In this document: piece by piece, positions 27,014 through 36,642 of the stretch
Numbering within the stretch: position 1 is the stretch's first letter
How the letters are laid out: every line of letters starts with the position of its first letter
From: DASXTK01 sp050744325
Lineage (GTDB): Bacteria > Actinomycetota > Acidimicrobiia > Acidimicrobiales > VFJN01
Length of the DNA stretch: 64,000 nt
NCBI GenBank assembly: GCA_050744325.1
Contig: JBOGHK010000086.1
Span: 47,718 to 111,717, forward strand
Direction of reading: 5' to 3'
Translations under genes and position numbers: made by a program
The notes under the pieces: generated by a model
Databases searched by the model: none
What the model was told of the DNA's origin: nothing
The model's input: only the letters and a program-made list of their open reading frames with translations

Positions 27014-28270
27014 GTGGACCTGAGCTTCACCGCCGACGAGCAGGCCTTCGCCGCCGAGGCACGGGGCTGGCTCGCCCAGAACGTGGAGCTACCACCGCCG
27101 TTCACGGACGTCGATGACGAGGTGGCCTGGGGACGGGCGTGGCAGGCCAAGCTCGCAGCCAGCCGGTGGGTCGGGCTGCACTGGCCCGAGCGCTACGGCG
27201 GGCGCGGCCTCCCGCCGGCCGCCGTGGCGATCTTCAACCTCGAGTACGCCCGGGCCGGTGCCCCGCAACCGGTGAACCGGGTCGGCCTCAACCTGGTCGG
27301 CCCGACGTTGCTGGCGCACGGGACCGAGGAGCAGCGGCAACGGTGGCTGCCGTCGATCCTCTCGGCGGCCGAGATCTGGTGCCAGCTGTTCAGCGAGCCG
27401 GAAGCCGGCAGCGACCTGGCCAGCCTGCGGACGGCCGCGCGCCGGGTACCGGGCGCAGTCGACCGGGCCGGCGACGGCACGGCTGCGCCGGTGGAGGGGA
27501 GCGGCGGTGAGGCCGACGCCGGCGGCGGGTGGACGTTGTCGGGTCAGAAGGTCTGGACCTCCTACGCCCGCCACGCCTGTTGGGGCCTGGCGCTCGCCCG
27601 CACCGGACGACCCAGCGACCGCCACCAGGGCATCTCGTGCTTCGTGGTCGACATGCAGGCGCCCGGTGTCGACGTCCGCCCGTTGGTGCAGATCACCGGC
27701 GAGGCCGAGTTCGGCGAGGTGTTCCTCGAGGACGTGTACGTCCCCGACGACCACATGGTCGGCACGGTCGGGGAAGGCTGGGCCGTCGCGTCGACCACTC
27801 TGGCCCACGAGCGCGGCACCAGCTTCCCGTTCAAGGAGCAGGTGGTCCACGAGGTCCTGCTCGACGCCCTGTACCGCGAGGCCGCGATACGCGGGCGGCT
27901 CGACGATCCGGTGATGGGCGATCGGCTGGCGCAGGCGTTCGTCGAGCTGCGGATCCTGCGGCTGCACAACTGGCGGACCCTGAGCCGGCTGGCACGGGGT
28001 GAGCCCGCGGGGGCCGAGTCGAGCTGGGTCAAGCTGGCCTGGAGCACGATGTCCCAGCACCTGGCGGACACCGCGCTCGACCTGCTCGGCCCCGACGCCG
28101 CCATCACCGCGACGCCGTGGGCGCGCCAGTGGCTGTGGAGCCGGGCCGCGTCGATCGCCGGGGGGACCTCCGAGATCCAGCGGACGATCATCGGCGAGCG
28201 CCTCCTCGGCCTCCCCAGGTATCCCGCCGAAATCGGTGCAGAAACCGGTCAGGGGACCGCGATGTCGTAG
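27014..28270 (+). CDS. Acyl-CoA dehydrogenase, FadE alpha-like subunit
   Basis: This 418-residue protein is a close relative of the product of 21084-22277: IWCQLFSEPEAGSDLASLRT, GQKVWTSYARHACWGLALAR and GGTSEIQRTIIGERLLGLP. Gly replaces the MCAD-type Glu before GTSEIQ. An extra Gly/Ala-rich loop (about residues 150-177, VDRAGDGTAAPVEGSGGEAD) interrupts the usual sequence. GTG 27014 gives the standard VDLSFTADEQAF start. It lies downstream of the ligase in the site 3 operon, and its end overlaps the convergent hyuA-like gene by 22 bp. Confidence 0.9.
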   Translation: MDLSFTADEQAFAAEARGWLAQNVELPPPFTDVDDEVAWGRAWQAKLAASRWVGLHWPERYGGRGLPPAAVAIFNLEYARAGAPQPVNRVGLNLVGPTLLAHGTEEQRQRWLPSILSAAEIWCQLFSEPEAGSDLASLRTAARRVPGAVDRAGDGTAAPVEGSGGEADAGGGWTLSGQKVWTSYARHACWGLALARTGRPSDRHQGISCFVVDMQAPGVDVRPLVQITGEAEFGEVFLEDVYVPDDHMVGTVGEGWAVASTTLAHERGTSFPFKEQVVHEVLLDALYREAAIRGRLDDPVMGDRLAQAFVELRILRLHNWRTLSRLARGEPAGAESSWVKLAWSTMSQHLADTALDLLGPDAAITATPWARQWLWSRAASIAGGTSEIQRTIIGERLLGLPRYPAEIGAETGQGTAMS

Positions 28271-30348
28271 GTGCCGTGCTCGTCGAGCCGGGCGACGAAG
28301 CCCGGCGGCAGCACCACGACCGTGAACGGCTCGTCCACCAGTGCCGGGCCGACCACCTCCGCCCCCGGCCCGAGCTCGGGGCCGTCGTACACAGGTGCAT
28401 CGACGAAGCCGTCGCCGAAGTGGGCGCGACGGACCCCGATCCGCGCCTGCGCGGCATCGGCCACCGGGCCGGTCACAGCGAGCCGTTCGGGCTTGGCGGT
28501 GCGGCCGGTCGCGATCAGCCGCACCCCACGCACCAGCGGCTGCTGCTGGCGGAAGGCGTAGCCCCGGTCGGCCTCGTGGCGGTCGTGGAACCGGTGGGCC
28601 AGGCCCATCAGCCCGATCTCGGCCACGTCGGCGACGTGGTCGGCAGCCGTGAGCACCTCGGGCACCGTCACTGACAGGTCCGCGTTCTGACCCGGGTAGC
28701 ACATCTGCACGAACCGCTCGATCGTGACGTCGGCGGGACCGAGGCCCGCGGGCGTGAGCTCCTTGGCCGCGTGGTCGGCGAGGCCGTCCAACAGCTGGCG
28801 CAGGCGCCCGATGTCGACCTGTGACAGCGGTGCCACGTACGCCCGCACTTCGTCGATGCGGTAGTCGGCGGTCAACAGTCCGAGCGCCGACAAGGCCGGT
28901 GCTGCCTTCGGCACCAGGATCCGCCGGATGCCCAGCTCGGAGGCCTGAGCCCACGCGTGGACGGGACCGTTGCCGCCGTAGGCCACCAGCGTCAGCTCGC
29001 GGGGGTCGGCGCCGTGGCTGGCCAGCACGCGGCGCACGGCGTCGCCCATCGTGCTGTTGACGATCCGTTCGATGCCCCACGCCGCGTCGACGACGTCGAT
29101 CCCGAGTGGTCGGGCCACGTCGCGCTCGACGGCAGCCGCGGCGGCGTCGGTGTCCAGGTGGACGCGGCCGGCGGCGAACCGGTCGGTCGGGAGGTAGCCG
29201 AGCAGCAGGTCGGCGTCGGTCACGGTGGGCGCCGTGCCTCCGAGGCGGTAGCACGCCGGGCCGGGATCCGAGCCCGCGCTCGCCGGGCCGACCAGCAGCG
29301 CACCCTGGTGCACGGACGCGATCGAACCGCCACCGGCGCCGACGCTGCGAACGTCGACCATCGGCAGCCCGATGTAGTAGCGGTAACGCCAGTTCCAGTC
29401 GGTCTGCACCTGCGGCTGCCCGCCCCGGACCAGGCACACGTCGTAGGACGTGCCGCCCATGTCGACGGTGACGACGTCAGACGCCGCTACCGATCCGGTG
29501 CTGCGCGCGGCCGCGAGCGTCGCTCCCATCACGCCCCCGGTCGGGCCGGACCCGAGCAGCGACACCGCGTTGCGGGCGACGTAGTCGGGCGGCATCACAC
29601 CGCCGGTGGCCTGCATGATCAGCATCTGGCGATCGAAGCCCGCCTGGCCGAGGCCCGCCGCCAACCGGTCGACGTACCCGGCGATCGCCGGTGCGACGTA
29701 GGCGTTGACCAGGGTGGTCGACGTGCGCTCGAACTCGGGCGCTCGCGGCATGACCTCGTGGGACAGCGACACGTGGTCGACCTCGGGGAACTCCTCGAGG
29801 ATCAGCTCGCGGGCGCGCCGTTCGTGGGCGGCGTCGGTGAAGCTGTGCAGGAACAGGACGGCGATCGAGCGGATCCCGAGCGCGCGCAGGCGCCGGACTC
29901 CCCGGCGCACGGCCTCCTCGTCCAGAGGCACCAGCACGTTGCCGTCGACGTCGACCCGCTCGGGGATCGGGATGCGGGCGCGGCGCCGGGCGATCGGCGG
30001 CGGAGGCGGGTAGGTCGGGTCCCAGATCTCCTCCTTGTGGACCCGCCGCAGCTCGATCTCGTCGCGGTGGCCCTCGGTGACCAGCAGGCCGGTCGGTGGG
30101 CCGGACATCTGGATCATCGTGTTGTCGGCCACCGTCGTGCCGTGGACGAACGTGTCCAGGCGGCCGCAGAGGTCGGCGGTGTCGAGGCCGAGCCGGCCCG
30201 CCAGCTGGGCGACCCCGGCGAGCACGCCGACCGACTGGTCGTCGGGCGTCGTCGGCACCTTGTCGACCACCACCTGCCCGTCGGGGGTGATGCAGACCAG
30301 GTCGGTGAACGTCCCGCCGACGTCGACGCCGACCCGGTGGCCGGTCAT
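28249..30348 (-). CDS. HyuA-like hydantoinase/oxoprolinase subunit A
   Basis: The 699-residue protein belongs to the HyuA/AcxA family: an ASKHA ATPase fold beginning VGVDVGGTFTDLVCITPDG, the second phosphate motif VTVDMGGTSYDVCLVRGG, and AYGGNGPVHAWAQASELG. With HyuB, such enzymes use ATP to open cyclic amides (hydantoin, oxoproline) or carboxylate ketones (acetone or acetophenone carboxylase). Which reaction applies is not visible. It overlaps the hyuB-like stop by 4 bp, so the subunits are co-translated. Confidence 0.9.
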   Translation of the reverse strand: MTGHRVGVDVGGTFTDLVCITPDGQVVVDKVPTTPDDQSVGVLAGVAQLAGRLGLDTADLCGRLDTFVHGTTVADNTMIQMSGPPTGLLVTEGHRDEIELRRVHKEEIWDPTYPPPPPIARRRARIPIPERVDVDGNVLVPLDEEAVRRGVRRLRALGIRSIAVLFLHSFTDAAHERRARELILEEFPEVDHVSLSHEVMPRAPEFERTSTTLVNAYVAPAIAGYVDRLAAGLGQAGFDRQMLIMQATGGVMPPDYVARNAVSLLGSGPTGGVMGATLAAARSTGSVAASDVVTVDMGGTSYDVCLVRGGQPQVQTDWNWRYRYYIGLPMVDVRSVGAGGGSIASVHQGALLVGPASAGSDPGPACYRLGGTAPTVTDADLLLGYLPTDRFAAGRVHLDTDAAAAAVERDVARPLGIDVVDAAWGIERIVNSTMGDAVRRVLASHGADPRELTLVAYGGNGPVHAWAQASELGIRRILVPKAAPALSALGLLTADYRIDEVRAYVAPLSQVDIGRLRQLLDGLADHAAKELTPAGLGPADVTIERFVQMCYPGQNADLSVTVPEVLTAADHVADVAEIGLMGLAHRFHDRHEADRGYAFRQQQPLVRGVRLIATGRTAKPERLAVTGPVADAAQARIGVRRAHFGDGFVDAPVYDGPELGPGAEVVGPALVDEPFTVVVLPPGFVARLDEHGTYDIAVP

Positions 30349-32267
30349 CGCACGTTCGTGTCGCTGCCGCCGCCGCTGGGCCCAGCACCGTGGGCCACGG
30401 TCGACGCGCCGTCGACGGCATCGGCATCGGCGGCGGTCGGCGCTGTCGCCGTGCGGCGCTCGGCGCGCCGCAGTCGCGTCGCCTCGTGGTCAACGGCGAG
30501 CGTGAGGTCGTCCAGCGATCCGGTCAGCACGACGCCGTAGTCCCGTCGCGCGCCGTCGACCGAGACGTACTCGTCGAGCACGTCGTCGAGCACCGCGGCC
30601 GGATCCCGGTCCAACGGATCACCCCAACCGCCACCGCCGCCGTAGTCGTAGCAGATCCGGTCGCCGGCACCGAGAGGCACCCAGTCGGCGGTGTGCTCGA
30701 CGGTCACCTCGTCGTCCGAGCCGTAGCGCAGCACCAGCCGGTTGGGTGCCCCGGGACGGCCGCCGCCGATCCCCGGCATCGGGTACTTCATGCCGACGAC
30801 GTAGGTGTAGACCTTCGCCGGGACCCGCACCTCCTTGACGTAGTGGCTGCCACAGAGCCCGCGCCACTGACCGGGCCCGCCGGAGTCGGTGCGGTAGTCC
30901 CGACCCCACTGGACGTGGGGGAAGATGGCCTCGTTGATCTCGGCGGTGGCCTTCCACAGGTTGCCGAAGGCCGCGTTCTGGGCACCCCAGGCGTCCATGC
31001 CCCGGGCCGCGTTGCACCAGCCCGCGTAGACCTCGGTGGACGGGTCGACGAACTGCTTTCCGGTGCGGGGGTCGACGCCGACGATCGTGGTGGGGATCCC
31101 GGTCTTGTAGGTCTGCGGCACGGCCCGATCCGGCAGCACGCCGGCCATCGCGACCGCGATGGCCTCGCCGACGTCCGCGCCGGGGTGGTGGGTGCCGGCG
31201 CTGACCGGCTTGCCGGGGGTCGGGTTGAGCACGCAGCCCAGCGGCGCGGTCAGCTCGATCTCGTCGAAGAACCCCTCGTTCTTGGGGATCGCGGGATCCA
31301 TCATCGAGGCCACCTGGGCGATCGTGTAGCCCCGGGTGTTGCCGAACGTCGACCAGGCTTGGATCTCGGGTCGCGTGTCCGACCCCGAGAAGTCGATGGC
31401 CAGGCGTTCGCCGTCGACGGTGAGCTTCACGTGGACGAGGATGTCCGGGTGGCCGAGGGGGTCGTGGTCGACGTACGCGTCGGCTTCGTAGGTGCCGTCG
31501 GGCCACGTGGCGACCTCGTCCCGGACCCGGCGGCGGGCGTAGTCGATCATGAAGTCGACCGACGCCTCGACGGTGGCGGCGCCGTGGCGGTCGACGATCT
31601 CGCCGAGGCGCCGGACCGCGAGCTGCGCCGCGCCGATCTGCGAGCGCAGATCGCCGAGGAAGCCGGGGAGGCGGTTGTTCGCGGCCAGGGCGTAGAGCAC
31701 GTCGCGCCGTTCGACGCCCTGGTCGACGACCTTGACCACCGGCCAGCGGACGCCTTCGCCCCAGATGTCGGCGGCGGTCACGTTGTAGCCGCCGGGGACG
31801 GCACCGCCGGTGTCGCCGTGGTGGCACTGGATCGACGGGATCAGCACCAGTGCCCCGTCCGGGCCGTGGACCGGGGCGAACACGTTGTAGTCGGGGAGGT
31901 GGCCGCCACCGTGGTACGGGTCGTTGGCCACGAACACGTCGCCGGGGCGGAACTCGTCCGGGCCGAGGTAGTCGAGCGCGAAGCGGATCGGCAGGGCCGA
32001 GGTCAGCATGAACTGCGGGATGCCCACCGACAGGGCCGCCAGCCGGCCCCGGGCGTCGAGGATCGACCCGTTGCGCTCGTTGGACTGGTTGAGGATCGGG
32101 GTGGTGGCCGTGCGGGAGACGTAGGTGGCCATCTCCCAGCAGACGGTCTCCATCGCGTGCCGGACGATCTCCGCTGTGACCGGGTCGACGGCGAGCTGGC
32201 CGCCGGCGTGGCTGCTGTCGGTGAGCTGGCCTCGTGGCTCGGCGAGCCGCGCCAGGTCGACATCCAT
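30345..32267 (-). CDS. HyuB-like hydantoinase/oxoprolinase subunit B
   Basis: A 640-residue HyuB/AcxB-family protein: ELVRHAMETV-like start (VTAEIVRHAMETVCWEMATY), FVANDPYHGGGHLPDYNV with metal-ligand-like Asp/His, and the C-terminal GGGRPGAPNRLVLRYG and DYGGGGGWGDPLDRDP. It is the catalytic partner of the HyuA-like ATPase. ATG 32267 is 16 bp from operator site 4, so this two-gene operon belongs to the island regulon. The substrate could be a lactam, a hydantoin or a ketone. Confidence 0.9.
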   Translation of the reverse strand: MDVDLARLAEPRGQLTDSSHAGGQLAVDPVTAEIVRHAMETVCWEMATYVSRTATTPILNQSNERNGSILDARGRLAALSVGIPQFMLTSALPIRFALDYLGPDEFRPGDVFVANDPYHGGGHLPDYNVFAPVHGPDGALVLIPSIQCHHGDTGGAVPGGYNVTAADIWGEGVRWPVVKVVDQGVERRDVLYALAANNRLPGFLGDLRSQIGAAQLAVRRLGEIVDRHGAATVEASVDFMIDYARRRVRDEVATWPDGTYEADAYVDHDPLGHPDILVHVKLTVDGERLAIDFSGSDTRPEIQAWSTFGNTRGYTIAQVASMMDPAIPKNEGFFDEIELTAPLGCVLNPTPGKPVSAGTHHPGADVGEAIAVAMAGVLPDRAVPQTYKTGIPTTIVGVDPRTGKQFVDPSTEVYAGWCNAARGMDAWGAQNAAFGNLWKATAEINEAIFPHVQWGRDYRTDSGGPGQWRGLCGSHYVKEVRVPAKVYTYVVGMKYPMPGIGGGRPGAPNRLVLRYGSDDEVTVEHTADWVPLGAGDRICYDYGGGGGWGDPLDRDPAAVLDDVLDEYVSVDGARRDYGVVLTGSLDDLTLAVDHEATRLRRAERRTATAPTAADADAVDGASTVAHGAGPSGGGSDTNVR

Positions 32268-32283
32268 GCCCCGCGAAGTTACC

Positions 32284-32297
32284 TGACGTGGGCGTCA
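32284..32297. promoter_or_regulatory. TetR-type operator, site 4
   Basis: TGACGTGGGCGTCA lies 16 bp upstream of the hyuB-like start codon in a 143-bp gap. The gene on the other side (32411) ends toward it, so only the hyuBA-like operon is served. I see nothing else in the gap. Confidence 0.75.
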
Positions 32298-32410
32298 TAG
32301 ATCCCGGCTCGCGGTCGCCGCTGGGCGGCCGGTGAACGAGGCGCGAGAGCGTCGCGTGGAGCTCGGGGGTGCCGCGATGCAGTGGGCCGTCCATGACGAG
32401 ACGTCCGCCG

Positions 32411-33481
32411 TCACGCGAGGAGGAGGTCGGCCAGGCGGTCGTGGTGCCACGAGGCCGAGCCGAGGAAGGCGTCCGCGACATACGTGCGGCGGAGGTAGAG
32501 ATGCAGGTCGTGGTCCCAGGTGAAGCCGATGCCGCCGTGGAGTTGCACGGCGTTCTTGGCCACGAAGGTCGCAGCCTCGCCGGCCGCGGCCTTGGCGGCG
32601 TGGGTCGCGGCGAAGCGGTCGGGGTGGCCGGCGTCGTGGGCCATGGCCGCTGTGTAGACCGCAGCGCACGCCCGTTCGGCGGCCAGGGACATGTCGGCCA
32701 GGCGGTGCTTGACCGCCTGGAAGCTGCCGATCGGTCGGCCGAACTGTACCCGGTCCTTCGCGTACCGGACGGTGGTGGCCAGCATCCACCGGGTGGTGCC
32801 GACCATCTCGGCCGCTGCCGCCACCGTGGCCCGGGACAGCACGTCACGAAGCCGTTCCGGCTCGATCGGCACCACGTCGAGCCCAGCGGGTACGTCGACT
32901 GTGAACGCCCTGCGGGTCGTGTCCAGCAACTCCATCGGCATGAGCGCCAGCCTGCCTGGCTCGACGAACGCCACCGACGGGCCGGATGGGCCAAACAGCA
33001 CCACCGCCACGGCGTCGACCACGTCGGCGTCCAGCACCCACGTGCGGCGGTCATCGTGCCCGCCGCCGCCGTTCGCGGGCCGGCCATCGGCACGGGCCAC
33101 GTCCTCACCGGCGCCGCCGGTGCGTCGTCCGGCGACGGGACTGTCCGTGGCACCTCCGCCGGCCTCGGCCGGCCAGCGGCCGTCGGCGTCGGCCCAGGCG
33201 ACCGTGCCCACGCCCATGCCACCGAGGGGCCGGAACAGCGCGGTGGTGGCGAGGAAGGGGCCAGGGGCGACCACAGCGCCCGTCTCCTCCAGGAACAGGC
33301 ACAGGTCGACCAGCGGGCCGTCGGCCAGGTCGGTCCACTCGCGCAGGTGGTCCCACAGAGGATCGAGCGCGGTGCGGTCATCCATGTGGGCACGGACCAG
33401 CGACGGGGGGCACTCCCGGGACGACAGGGTGCGGGCGGTGTCGCGGAGCAGGACCTGTTCGTCGGTCAAGGTGAAGTCCAT
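32411..33481 (-). CDS. Acyl-CoA dehydrogenase, FadE beta-like subunit
   Basis: This 356-residue protein has MDFTLTDEQVLLRDTARTLS at the N-terminus, and YAKDRVQFGRPIGSFQAVKH and HGGIGFTWDHDLHLYLRRTY at the C-terminus, the same class as 22302-23573. A Gly-rich loop (about residues 108-143) replaces an otherwise compact region. It is the last gene of the operon from operator site 5; the alpha-like subunit at 35491-36642 in the same operon is its probable partner. It ends 4 nt after... the thiolase-like stop lies 4 nt upstream of its start, so the genes are tightly coupled. Confidence 0.88.
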   Translation of the reverse strand: MDFTLTDEQVLLRDTARTLSSRECPPSLVRAHMDDRTALDPLWDHLREWTDLADGPLVDLCLFLEETGAVVAPGPFLATTALFRPLGGMGVGTVAWADADGRWPAEAGGGATDSPVAGRRTGGAGEDVARADGRPANGGGGHDDRRTWVLDADVVDAVAVVLFGPSGPSVAFVEPGRLALMPMELLDTTRRAFTVDVPAGLDVVPIEPERLRDVLSRATVAAAAEMVGTTRWMLATTVRYAKDRVQFGRPIGSFQAVKHRLADMSLAAERACAAVYTAAMAHDAGHPDRFAATHAAKAAAGEAATFVAKNAVQLHGGIGFTWDHDLHLYLRRTYVADAFLGSASWHHDRLADLLLA

Positions 33482-33485
33482 CGCA

Positions 33486-34625
33486 CTACATCCCCAGGAT
33501 CACGGTGGAGGCCGACGAGTACCAGCCGCCGGTGCCGTTCACACAGGCGAGCCGGGCGTCCGGCACCTGGCGCGGACCGCACTCGCCGCGCAGCTGGCAC
33601 ACCGCCTCGACCAGCAGGAAGATGCCCCGCATCCCGGGCTGGCAGTGGGACAGCCCGCCGCCGTCGGTGTTGGTGGGCAGACTGCCGCCGACCCGCAAGG
33701 TGCCGCCCTCGACGAACGGGCCACCCTCGCCCTTCTTGCAGAACCCGAGCCCCTCCAGGGTCAGCAGCACCATGGGTGTGAAGGCGTCGTATACCTCGCA
33801 GACGTCGATGTCGTCGGGCCGTACCCCGGCCCGCCCGAACGCCTGGCGCCCGGAGGTCACGCAGGGCGACTCACAGAAGTCCTCCCACTCACTCATCGTC
33901 GTGTGCGAGATCGCCTCGCCGGTCCCGAGCACCCACACCGGCGGCTTCGCGCAGTCGCGGGCGCGGGCCTCGGAGGCGAGCACCACGGCCCCGCCGCCGT
34001 CGGACCGGATGCAGCAGTGCAGCTTGGTGAGCGGGTCGGCGACCATCGGCGACGCCTGCACGTCGTCGATCGTGATCGGGTCGCGGTAGTACGCGTCGGG
34101 GTTGAGCGAGGCGTTGTAGCGGGTCGACACGGCGACCTCGGCGAGCTGCTCGATGGTCGTCCCGAACTCGTGCATGTGCCTCTGCGCGCTCATCGCGTAG
34201 CGGGCCATCACCGTGTGGCCCCATGGGGCGTCGAACTGCGACGGCCCCTTGTTGGAGAACGCCAGGTTCGAGCGGCGCCGACCCTGCTTGAGGTCGGCCC
34301 GCTGCGTGGAGCCGTAGCACAGCACCATCACGTCCACGAGGCCGGCCGCGATCGCGGCATAGGCGTGCTGCACCATGAACTCCCACGACGAGCCGCCGAG
34401 GGAGGTGCCGTCGGCCCAGGTGGGCCGCAATCCCAGGTACTCGGTCACCTCGGTGGGCGCGAGGCTGCCCATGCCACAGGACATGAAACCGTCGACGTCG
34501 TCCTTGCCCAGCCCGGCGTCGCCCAGGGCGCGGACCGTCGCCTGGTAGTGCAGCTCGAACGCGGACTTGGTGTCGACCCGGCCGATGTCCGACAGCGCCG
34601 CACCGACGATCGCCACCCGGCCCAT
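33486..34625 (-). CDS. Ltp/SCP2-type thiolase-like protein
   Basis: The 379-residue protein has a thiolase fold starting RVAIVGAALSDIGRV, with VCEVYDAFTPMVLLTLEGLG and NTDGGGLSHCQPGMRGIFLL. The GHP motif of true thiolases is missing, as in Ltp (lipid-transfer-protein) thiolase-like enzymes; some of these are aldolases that release a short acyl-CoA from side chains. No DUF35 gene is next to it, unlike the other two Ltp-type proteins of the window. The ATG shares one base with the stop of the upstream enoyl-CoA hydratase gene. Confidence 0.87.
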   Translation of the reverse strand: MGRVAIVGAALSDIGRVDTKSAFELHYQATVRALGDAGLGKDDVDGFMSCGMGSLAPTEVTEYLGLRPTWADGTSLGGSSWEFMVQHAYAAIAAGLVDVMVLCYGSTQRADLKQGRRRSNLAFSNKGPSQFDAPWGHTVMARYAMSAQRHMHEFGTTIEQLAEVAVSTRYNASLNPDAYYRDPITIDDVQASPMVADPLTKLHCCIRSDGGGAVVLASEARARDCAKPPVWVLGTGEAISHTTMSEWEDFCESPCVTSGRQAFGRAGVRPDDIDVCEVYDAFTPMVLLTLEGLGFCKKGEGGPFVEGGTLRVGGSLPTNTDGGGLSHCQPGMRGIFLLVEAVCQLRGECGPRQVPDARLACVNGTGGWYSSASTVILGM

Positions 34626-35494
34626 CAGCGCGACCTCCAGTCGACCCGGCCGCCCGACGCGAAGCGCTCCTGGCCCTGCCGGATCGAGGCGGCGTCCGTG
34701 CCCAGGGCCACGAAGCCGGGCGCGAGCGCCAGCGCCTCGCGCCGCGCCAGCTCGTGTGCCGTCCAGATCGCCCGCAACGTGGTCTGCACCGCGAGCGGCG
34801 GCGACTCCGCGATCGTCCGAGCGCACCATGCGGCCCGCTCGGTCAGCTCGGCTCGGGGCGCGACCTCGGACACCAGCCCGATCTGGTGGGCACGCTCGGC
34901 GGTCATCCGCTCGCTGGCGCCCAGCAGCGACAGCCGCAGGATCTCACCGAGCGGCACCTTCTGCAGCAGGTGGACGGGCTCGAAGACCGCGGCCATGCCG
35001 TAAGTGACGTGCGGGTCGAAGAACGTCGCGTGGTCGGCCGCGATGATCACGTCGCATTCGCCGAGCAGGTAGAAAGCGCCGCCGCAGGCCATGCCGTTGA
35101 CCGCCGCGACCACCGGCTTCCAGAGGTCGCACTGCTTGGGGCAGATGAAGTCGCCGACGTCGTCGAACTGGAACGGGCCGCCGACGTGGCCGACCGCCGC
35201 GGCTCGCGCCGCCTCGTCGTCGTGGTCGGCCGCGGCGGTGGCGGTGGCCGCGGCGCGATCCGACCCCATGGCCTCGTTGCGGTCGATGCCCGTGCAGAAC
35301 GCCGCGTCACCGGCACCGGTCAGCACCACCACCCGCACGTCGTCGTCGCTGCGAAGTCGCCGCCACACGTCGCGCAGCTCGCGGCGCATCGTGGAGTCGA
35401 ACGCGTTGTGGACCTCCGGTCGGTTCAGCGTCACCCACGCCACACGGTCGTCGTGGCGAAGCCGCAGCGTCTCATAGCTCTCGGCCTGGCTCAT
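34625..35494 (-). CDS. Enoyl-CoA hydratase/isomerase (crotonase family)
   Basis: A 289-residue crotonase: VAWVTLNRPEVHNAFDSTMR at the start, oxyanion-hole segments AAFCTGIDRN and NGMACGGAFYLLGECDVIIA, and GASERMTAERAHQIGLVSEV. A 30-residue Ala/Asp-rich insert follows the first oxyanion segment (about residues 85-115). It would hydrate or isomerise an enoyl-CoA made by the neighbouring dehydrogenases. The ATG at 35494 overlaps the upstream acyl-CoA dehydrogenase stop by 4 bp. Confidence 0.9.
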   Translation of the reverse strand: MSQAESYETLRLRHDDRVAWVTLNRPEVHNAFDSTMRRELRDVWRRLRSDDDVRVVVLTGAGDAAFCTGIDRNEAMGSDRAAATATAAADHDDEAARAAAVGHVGGPFQFDDVGDFICPKQCDLWKPVVAAVNGMACGGAFYLLGECDVIIAADHATFFDPHVTYGMAAVFEPVHLLQKVPLGEILRLSLLGASERMTAERAHQIGLVSEVAPRAELTERAAWCARTIAESPPLAVQTTLRAIWTAHELARREALALAPGFVALGTDAASIRQGQERFASGGRVDWRSR

Positions 35495-36642
35495 GGCGAT
35501 GGTTCCCGTGGTAGTCCGAGTACCCGCTCGGCGATGATGTTGCGCTGGATCTCCGAGCTGCCGCCGGCGATCGTCGCCGCGAAGCTCATGAAGAAGCTGT
35601 GGGCCCAGCGGCCCTCGTAGGGGCCGGCCAGCTCGACGCCCAGCTCGAACAGCTGCTTGGAAAGCTCCGACGTCGCCAGCTTCAGGTAGGCGTGCTCGGG
35701 CGAGCTGCCGGTCGCGGCCAGGGTCGCGAACCCCTTGTACCCGAGGGCGCGCAGGCTGCGGATCCGCTGTGCACCCTCGGCCAGGCGTCGCCGGACGACC
35801 GGGTCGGTGTTGCGTCCCCGCTCGTGGGCCAGCGCCACCAGGTCGCGCAGGGCCCCTTCCGCCGTGGCGACCCCCTGCACCCAGAGCCCGCCGCGCTCGT
35901 GAGCTAGCGATCCGACCGTGATGCGCCAGCCGTCGTCGAGCGGTCCGAGCAGGTTGGCCCGAGGCACGACGACGTCGGCGAAGAACACCTCGGCGAACTC
36001 GGCCGCGCCGGTGAGGTGGCGCAGCGGGCGCACGTCGATACCGGGTGTCGCCATGTCGACCAGCAGAGCACTGATGCCCTTGTGCTTGGGCGCGTCGGGG
36101 TTGGTGCGGACGTAGCAGAGGCACATGTCGGCCTCCATCGCGTAGGAGGTCCACACCTTCTGCCCGGTGACCACGAAGTGATCGCCGTCGAGGATCGCCC
36201 GGGTCGACAGGCCGGCCAGGTCGGACCCGGCGCCCGGCTCGCTCATCCCCACGCACCACACCGTGTCGCCCCGCAGCGCCGCCGGCGCGAGCCCCCGCTG
36301 CCGGTCGTCGCCGTGGTCCAGCAGGCTCGGAGCCACGATGGCGTACCCGGGGAAGTGCAGCGAGCGGGGGATGCCCCGGGCCGCCAGCTCGTCCACGTAC
36401 AGCAGGGTCTGCAACGGAGTGGCGTCGCGGCCGCCGAGCTCGCGCGGGTAGCCGGGCACCAGCCAGCCGTGGTCGAACAGGGTGGCCTGCCAGTCCCTGG
36501 CCCACTGGGGGATGACCTGGCCCTCGGACCGGTCGCGCGCCCCCCAGTCCAGGCCCTTGGCCTCGGCCGGCGCCCTGGCGTCGAGGAAGCGCACCAGCTC
36601 GTCGCGGAAGGCCTCCTCGTCCTCGCCCCAGGCCAGCTTCAT
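35491..36642 (-). CDS. Acyl-CoA dehydrogenase, FadE alpha-like subunit
   Basis: The 383-residue protein carries VWCVGMSEPGAGSDLAGL, GQKVWTSYAMEADMCLCYV and GGSSEIQRNIIAERVLGLPR. The residue before GSSEIQ is Gly, not the MCAD-type Glu. Likely partner: the beta-like protein at 32411-33481. It is the second gene of the site 5 operon and overlaps the SDR gene stop by 4 bp. Confidence 0.9.
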   Translation of the reverse strand: MKLAWGEDEEAFRDELVRFLDARAPAEAKGLDWGARDRSEGQVIPQWARDWQATLFDHGWLVPGYPRELGGRDATPLQTLLYVDELAARGIPRSLHFPGYAIVAPSLLDHGDDRQRGLAPAALRGDTVWCVGMSEPGAGSDLAGLSTRAILDGDHFVVTGQKVWTSYAMEADMCLCYVRTNPDAPKHKGISALLVDMATPGIDVRPLRHLTGAAEFAEVFFADVVVPRANLLGPLDDGWRITVGSLAHERGGLWVQGVATAEGALRDLVALAHERGRNTDPVVRRRLAEGAQRIRSLRALGYKGFATLAATGSSPEHAYLKLATSELSKQLFELGVELAGPYEGRWAHSFFMSFAATIAGGSSEIQRNIIAERVLGLPREPSP

